Below are positions 12,228 to 15,792 of a DNA stretch of 15,792 nucleotides, piece by piece (positions within the stretch are counted from its first letter, which is position 1; every line of letters begins with the position of its first letter). The notes beneath the pieces were generated by a model. That model saw only the letters and a list, made by a program, of their open reading frames with translations. It had not been told where the DNA came from and did not search any database. Position numbers and translations under genes: made by a program. The stretch spans positions 1 to 15,792 of the forward strand of contig CAZJKV010000042.1 of assembly GCA_964546765.1 (NCBI GenBank). Reading direction: 5' to 3'. This stretch comes from JAITWN01 sp964546765. GTDB lineage: Bacteria; Pseudomonadota; Gammaproteobacteria; SZUA-140.

Positions 12228-13220
12228 ATGCATGGCATGGAATCTCGTCTGGCAAGGACACTGATACAGCACGCGGCCCTGGCGCCTTCGGGCCACAACA
12301 CCCAACCCTGGCAATTTTCAGCGAGCGGCGATGTCATCCGGATCTACCCGGACCTGAGTCGCAGTCTCCCGGTCGTCGATCCCGACGATCATGCGCTGTA
12401 TATCAGCCTGGGTTGCGCGCTCGAGAACCTCGTCATCGCCGCGGGGCAGCACGGTTTCGCCGCGGCAGTCGATTACTTCCCCGAGGATGATCGTGAGGAT
12501 TGCCTGCGCGTACGACTGTCGCCAAACGGCAGTGACAGTGTCGAGCCCCTGTACCGCGCAATCCCTGTCCGCCGGTCGAACCGGCGGGCCTATGATGGCA
12601 AGCCGATACCTGGCAGCGACATCGAACAGTTGCTCGCGGCGTGTCATCGCGATTCCGTCATCTTGAAGGCGTTCCGCCCCGGCGCGCCGGACACCGAGCC
12701 GATCATCGGCTTCGTCAGCGATGGCAACCGGGCCCAGTTCAGCGACCGGGCGTTCGTCGACGAGCTCGTATCCTGGATCCGGTTCTCTGCGACGGAGGTC
12801 CGGGAACGACAGGACGGTCTGACGGCCGGGGCGCTGGGATTCCCGCCGATCCCGCGCTGGCTCGGGACAATCATCATGAAGAAGCTCGTCGGCGCGGAAA
12901 GCGAGGCGAAGCGGCAGGAAAAGGCGATTCGCGGTTCGTCGCTGCTGCTCCTGTTCATCGCCCGGCGTCATGACCGTCCTCACTGGATCGATCTCGGGCG
13001 CGTCTTCGAGAGGACGGCGCTGATGGCAACGGCGCTCGGTATCGCGCATGCACATGTCAACATGCCATGCGAAGTCGAATCGGTGCGCAGACGGCTCGCC
13101 AGCCATCTCGGACTCGGACGCGACGAACAACCGCTGCTGCTGATCAGGCTCGGCTACGCGAAGCCGCTCCCGGCGTCACCGAGGCGACCGATAGAACAGA
13201 TCATGAAGGTCGACCGGTAG
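12228..13220 (+). CDS. Nitroreductase-like (Acg-type) flavoprotein
   Basis: About 330 residues. The N-terminal motif LIQHAALAPSGHNTQPWQFS is the FMN-phosphate-binding start of nitroreductase-fold proteins. The repeat-like segment IPVRRSNRRAYDGKPIPGSD and the C-terminal LMATALGIAHAHVNMPCEVE fit the longer Acg-type branch, best known from mycobacteria as FMN-binding proteins. These have two half-domains and an active site that may be closed off, so the enzyme activity is uncertain. Two close ATGs (12228 and 12237) are possible. Neither has a good ribosome binding site, because the upstream DNA is a repeat relic, and the original 5' region may have been replaced. A DUF6064 membrane protein follows 64 bases downstream. 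Confidence 0.7.
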   Translation: MHGMESRLARTLIQHAALAPSGHNTQPWQFSASGDVIRIYPDLSRSLPVVDPDDHALYISLGCALENLVIAAGQHGFAAAVDYFPEDDREDCLRVRLSPNGSDSVEPLYRAIPVRRSNRRAYDGKPIPGSDIEQLLAACHRDSVILKAFRPGAPDTEPIIGFVSDGNRAQFSDRAFVDELVSWIRFSATEVRERQDGLTAGALGFPPIPRWLGTIIMKKLVGAESEAKRQEKAIRGSSLLLLFIARRHDRPHWIDLGRVFERTALMATALGIAHAHVNMPCEVESVRRRLASHLGLGRDEQPLLLIRLGYAKPLPASPRRPIEQIMKVDR

Positions 13221-13284
13221 TGAGTTGCCGCAGGCTGGCGGCCTCGATGCTCGTGTTGTCGCCGATGCCTGTCACAGGTACGCC

Positions 13285-13923
13285 ATGAATCTCCCATTCA
13301 CGGCAGATCAATTCTTTGCGGTTTTCCATGACTACAATCTGGCCGTCTGGCCGGCCCAGGTATTCCTCGTTGCAGCCGCGCTGATCGCGGCCGCTCTGAG
13401 CGCCGTACCGCTGCGCTGGTCGGGCGCAGTCATCTCCGCGATCCTCGCCTTGCTGTGGGCATGGATGGCGGTCGCGTATCACCTCGCATTCTTCACCGCG
13501 ATCAACCTGCTCGCCTATGCGTTCTCGGCCCTGTCGCTCGCGGGCGCACTGGTTTTTCTGTGGCAGGGCGTCATCCGGCGAAGGATTCGATTCAAGGTAT
13601 CAGGTTCGGTTCGCGGCCTGACGGGCATTGGGCTGATCATGTTCGCGCTGATTATCTATCCGGCGTGGTCAATCCTCTCCGGACATGCCTGGCCTGCCAT
13701 GCCGACCTTCGGACTGCCCTGTCCGGTCACGATCTTCACGATCGGGATACTCTGCCTCGCCGTGCCCCCCTTCCCCCGCAGCGTGCTGCTGGTTCCCGTA
13801 CTTTGGTCGGCGATCGGCGGACAGGCGGCGTTCCTGCTGGGCGTGACGCAGGACCTCGCCCTGATCGTCGCGGGGCTCATCGGGATCATGCTCGCAATGC
13901 AGCCGAAAGATGGATACCAGTGA
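13285..13923 (+). CDS. DUF6064 family integral membrane protein
   Basis: A 212-residue, very hydrophobic protein with about six to seven predicted membrane helices (first near residues 24-42, last near 184-205). The N-terminus LPFTADQFFAVFHDYNLAVWPAQ and the AINLLAYAFSA segment fit DUF6064, an uncharacterised membrane family. The loop PTFGLPCPVTIFTIG is also typical. The ATG at 13285 is used because the family motif begins at once after it. The open frame extends upstream to 13225, but those residues are hydrophilic and not conserved. AGGT about 5 bases upstream is a weak ribosome binding site. Transport function, if any, is unknown. It may be cotranscribed with the nitroreductase-like gene. 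Confidence 0.75.
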   Translation: MNLPFTADQFFAVFHDYNLAVWPAQVFLVAAALIAAALSAVPLRWSGAVISAILALLWAWMAVAYHLAFFTAINLLAYAFSALSLAGALVFLWQGVIRRRIRFKVSGSVRGLTGIGLIMFALIIYPAWSILSGHAWPAMPTFGLPCPVTIFTIGILCLAVPPFPRSVLLVPVLWSAIGGQAAFLLGVTQDLALIVAGLIGIMLAMQPKDGYQ

Positions 13924-13995
13924 CGCGGACTTGATCATCCGGGCGTGCACGGCTAGCATTGCTTCAGGATTGGATTGAACCGGCGAGGACCATCC

Positions 13996-14388
13996 ATGAT
14001 GCCTCCGGTATATGCCAGGCGAATTTCGCTGATTCTGGTGCTGGTGTTCTCGTTCCAGAACGCCGTCGCAGCGCTGAATGCGGGCGGCGATCAACCTGGC
14101 GCCGGCCACCCGCAACATGATTCCGACTCACTTGTTTCCCCGCCCGGGCACCATGACCACACACTTCAGGCGGTGCGGCCGGACTCGCCCGATTTTATCG
14201 TCACGACCACATTCCGCTGCGACGATGATCCGCTCTGCAGCTGCTGCGCAGGCAGTTGCGTCCCGGCGCTCGCCGGCATCTGGAGCGTCTCCGAGCCCCT
14301 CGCCAGCGGCGCGGTATTCCTTCCGTTGTCGGCCCCGCAGCCGGCGCGCATGACCATCACGCTGTTCCGCCCTCCGATAATGTACTGA
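13996..14388 (+). CDS. Secreted metal-binding protein, CopL-like
   Basis: A 130-residue protein with a signal peptide (MMPPVYARRISLILVLVFSF, likely cleavage after NAVA, residues ~22-25). A His-containing stretch follows (GAGHPQHDSD, PPGHHDHTLQ), then a Cys cluster CDDDPLCSCCAGSC near residues 76-88, and the C-terminus TLFRPPIMY. His-rich start, central Cys cluster and RPP ending resemble the CopL-type proteins that precede copper-resistance genes in xanthomonads and relatives. The overall likeness is modest. The next two genes are a Met-rich secreted protein and a CopB ATPase, which supports a copper-related role at the cell envelope. GAGGACC precedes the ATG at 13996 by about 5 bases. Confidence 0.6.
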   Translation: MMPPVYARRISLILVLVFSFQNAVAALNAGGDQPGAGHPQHDSDSLVSPPGHHDHTLQAVRPDSPDFIVTTTFRCDDDPLCSCCAGSCVPALAGIWSVSEPLASGAVFLPLSAPQPARMTITLFRPPIMY

Positions 14389-14393
14389 CCCGG

Positions 14394-14407
14394 GGACAGG
14401 TCTGTCC
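14394..14407. promoter_or_regulatory. Short palindrome between CopL-like and Met-rich genes
   Basis: GGACAG (14394-14399) and CTGTCC (14402-14407) are perfectly inverted around GT, 6 bases after the CopL-like stop. It could be an operator or a small hairpin. It does not match the known CueR or CopY operator patterns that I can recall, and no T-tract follows. Confidence 0.3.
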
Positions 14408-14496
14408 GCTGTTTCCTCGCCGCGCCGCGATGCCGCGTCGCGCCGGGCGTTTCCGTAGACGTTTGATTACATCCTGTGGAGGATTCTGGCATTAAA

Positions 14497-14946
14497 ATGC
14501 GTCAATCACTGTTTCTGATCGTATTGTTCCTGATGATTTTATCTCCGGCGCTGCTTGTCGCCGCGGGCGGCGGCCATGATGCACACCACGGCGATGCCGT
14601 TGAGGGACAGAAGCCCGCGGAGATGAAGCGTGGAGCCGGCATGGGCATGATGGACATGGACCAGATGAAGGATCACATGCGCGAGATGCATGAAATGATG
14701 GAGCGCATCCATCGCAGCGACGATCCGGAAGAACGCACCCGCCTGATGCAGGAGCACATGAAGATGATGCACAAGGGCATGGGAGAGATGCACGGTATGA
14801 TGGGGAAGGGCATGGGCATGCCCCCTGAGCAACACCAGCAGAGGATGGAAGAGCGCATGGACATGATGCAGCAGATGATGGAACAGATGATGGAGCACAT
14901 GATGGCGCGCGATGGCGGAGGCAAGTCTCGCGGCCAGGGACAGTGA
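14497..14946 (+). CDS. Met-rich secreted metal-binding protein
   Basis: A 149-residue protein. It has a clear signal peptide (MRQSLFLIVLFLMILSPALL then VAA, cleavage near residue 22), a short His patch (GGHDAHHGD), and a long helical region dense in Met and His pairs such as MGMMDMDQMKDHMREMHEMM and MDMMQQMMEQMMEHMM. MxxM and MxxH spacings of this kind bind Cu(I) or Ag(I) in periplasmic copper proteins. No named family is assigned. The ATG at 14497 begins the signal peptide. A GGAGG lies 14 bases before it, longer than usual; the GTG at 14476 overlaps that GGAGG and is unlikely. The stop overlaps the GTG start of the copper ATPase by four bases (GTGA), so the two are translationally coupled. 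Confidence 0.75.
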   Translation: MRQSLFLIVLFLMILSPALLVAAGGGHDAHHGDAVEGQKPAEMKRGAGMGMMDMDQMKDHMREMHEMMERIHRSDDPEERTRLMQEHMKMMHKGMGEMHGMMGKGMGMPPEQHQQRMEERMDMMQQMMEQMMEHMMARDGGGKSRGQGQ

Positions 14947-15792
14947 CAGATCATCATCACCCTGAACCTGGCAAGCCGGCGCGGCACGATCACGAGGGTC
15001 GCGCCGGCGACCATGCCGATCACGCTGCCCACGCCGGCCACGACGAGCACGCCAGCCACGACAAACACGCCGGCCACACCGTAGAAGGCTTCCGCAACCG
15101 CTTCTGGATCTGCCTGGTCCTGACTGTTCCTGCGCTGGTCTGGGAGCCGATGCTGCAGGAATGGTTCGGCTACCGTGCGCCGGTGTTCGCAGGATCGTCA
15201 CTGATCCCGGCGTTGTTCGGCTCGGCCGTCTTCTTCTACGGCGGCTGGATCTTCGTGCAGGGCGCGTTCCACGAGCTGGCCGCTCGCCTGCCGGGCATGA
15301 TGACCCTGATCGCGCTCGCGATCTCGGTCGCGTTTCTGTACAGCGTCGCGGTAACGTTCGGCTTCGAGGGCCACGCGCTGTGGTGGGAACTCGCGACGCT
15401 GGTGACGATCATGCTGCTCGGGCACTGGGTCGAGATGCGCTCTATCTTCCAGGCCCAGGGCGCGCTGAAGGAACTCGCGAAGCTGTTGCCGGACACGGCG
15501 CTGCGCCTGGTGAATGGCGACCGCACCGAGGAGGTCACGGTTGACCAGCTGCAGGACGGCGACCTCGTGCTGATCCGCCCTGGCGCGAAGATCCCGGCCG
15601 ACGGCGTCGTGCGCAGCGGTAAGTCCGCGGTCAACGAGGCGATGATCACCGGCGAGTCGCGGCCGGTCGACAAGGAGTCCGGCGGCAAGGTCATTGCCGG
15701 CACCGTCAATGGCGCGGGATCGCTGCGCGTCGAGATCACCGGCACCGGCGAGCGCACGGCGCTGGCCGGGATCATGCGCCTCGTCGCGCAGG
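14943..15792 (+). CDS. copB: CopB-type P1B copper-transporting ATPase, N-terminal part (3' end outside window)
   Basis: The frame is open from GTG at 14943 to the window edge, 283 residues. Residues 4-46 form a His-rich cytosolic tail (DHHHPEP, HDHEG, HADHAAHAGHDEHASHDKH) in place of a CxxC heavy-metal domain, the mark of CopB-type pumps. Membrane helices lie near 53-70, 86-108, 117-138 and 146-165, the last containing the conserved LGHWVEMR. The actuator domain has the PGAKIPADG and INEAM-like VNEAMITGES motif, with TGES at 236-239. These pumps export Cu(I) or Ag(I), and possibly Cu(II), from the cytosol using ATP. The CPx/CPH metal motif and the DKTG phosphorylation site lie beyond the window. 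The GTG start overlaps the Met-rich gene's stop, so the two are coupled. Confidence 0.9.
   Translation, partial: MTDHHHPEPGKPARHDHEGRAGDHADHAAHAGHDEHASHDKHAGHTVEGFRNRFWICLVLTVPALVWEPMLQEWFGYRAPVFAGSSLIPALFGSAVFFYGGWIFVQGAFHELAARLPGMMTLIALAISVAFLYSVAVTFGFEGHALWWELATLVTIMLLGHWVEMRSIFQAQGALKELAKLLPDTALRLVNGDRTEEVTVDQLQDGDLVLIRPGAKIPADGVVRSGKSAVNEAMITGESRPVDKESGGKVIAGTVNGAGSLRVEITGTGERTALAGIMRLVAQ

Noticed and set aside
12318..13130. 270-codon open frame on the minus strand
   Set aside because: It is antisense to the nitroreductase-like gene and has a biased Arg-rich composition and no domain.
14539..15201. 220-codon minus-strand frame rich in His and Leu
   Set aside because: It is the reverse complement of the Met/His codons of the Met-rich gene and the copper ATPase start.

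Overview
The window is a stretch of GC-rich bacterial chromosome. Its gene set (ClpB, Rnk, OsmC, HicAB, CheB-CheR fusion, CopB-type ATPase) and the gene sequences themselves point to an environmental gammaproteobacterium. Rnk in particular is typical of that class. No phage, plasmid or transposase gene and no tRNA or rRNA is visible. This placement is inference from protein resemblance only.

Layout. (1) 1-2329, plus strand: the 3' end of clpB, a class I SAM methyltransferase, rnk (nucleoside diphosphate kinase regulator, GreA/B-like) and an OsmC-family thiol peroxidase. (2) 2323-3015, scrambled DNA: a remnant of the hicB 3' end joined to a truncated rnk start, a degenerate copy of a dispersed repeat, and an orphan ORF whose start lies in that repeat. 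(3) 3016-4376: a DUF2892 membrane protein with an unusual Cys/His-rich tail, a good terminator, a convergent DUF2934 gene, and about 600 bp without a convincing gene that carries a perfect 10-bp inverted repeat and a candidate terminator-ended small RNA. (4) 4377-6127, minus strand: two similar Crp/Fnr-family regulators in tandem. (5) 6393-9710, divergent from them: a small PAS protein and a CheB-CheR-coiled-coil-PAS fusion, closed by a terminator. No cheA, cheW, receptor or flagellar gene is nearby, so this looks like a sensory or stress module and not classical chemotaxis. (6) 9765-10436: a hicAB toxin-antitoxin operon with two palindromes in its promoter, followed directly by a second truncated rnk start. 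(7) 10458-11262: the first 55 codons of a RibD/dihydrofolate-reductase-like gene fused by an ATGA overlap to a GFA-family gene, then a 234-bp MITE-like element with near-perfect terminal inverted repeats. (8) 11284-12082, minus strand: a DUF1428 and YCII-family pair. (9) 12228-13923: a nitroreductase-like protein and a DUF6064 membrane protein. (10) 13996-15792: a metal-handling operon with a CopL-like secreted protein, a Met-rich secreted protein and the start of a CopB-type P1B ATPase with a His-rich N-terminus, which runs off the window.

The most unusual structural signal is the repeated junction of hicB 3' end plus rnk 5' end (2323-2403 and 10355-10436). The two copies are in direct orientation and bracket about 8 kb that holds the regulators, the PAS/CheBR operon and hicAB. 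With three copies of a MITE-like repeat and two truncated genes near the edges, this suggests repeated recombination at short repeats. The best candidate for something undescribed in function is the Crp/Fnr pair, PAS and CheB-CheR-PAS module with its adjacent putative sRNA. All functional links among these are inference.
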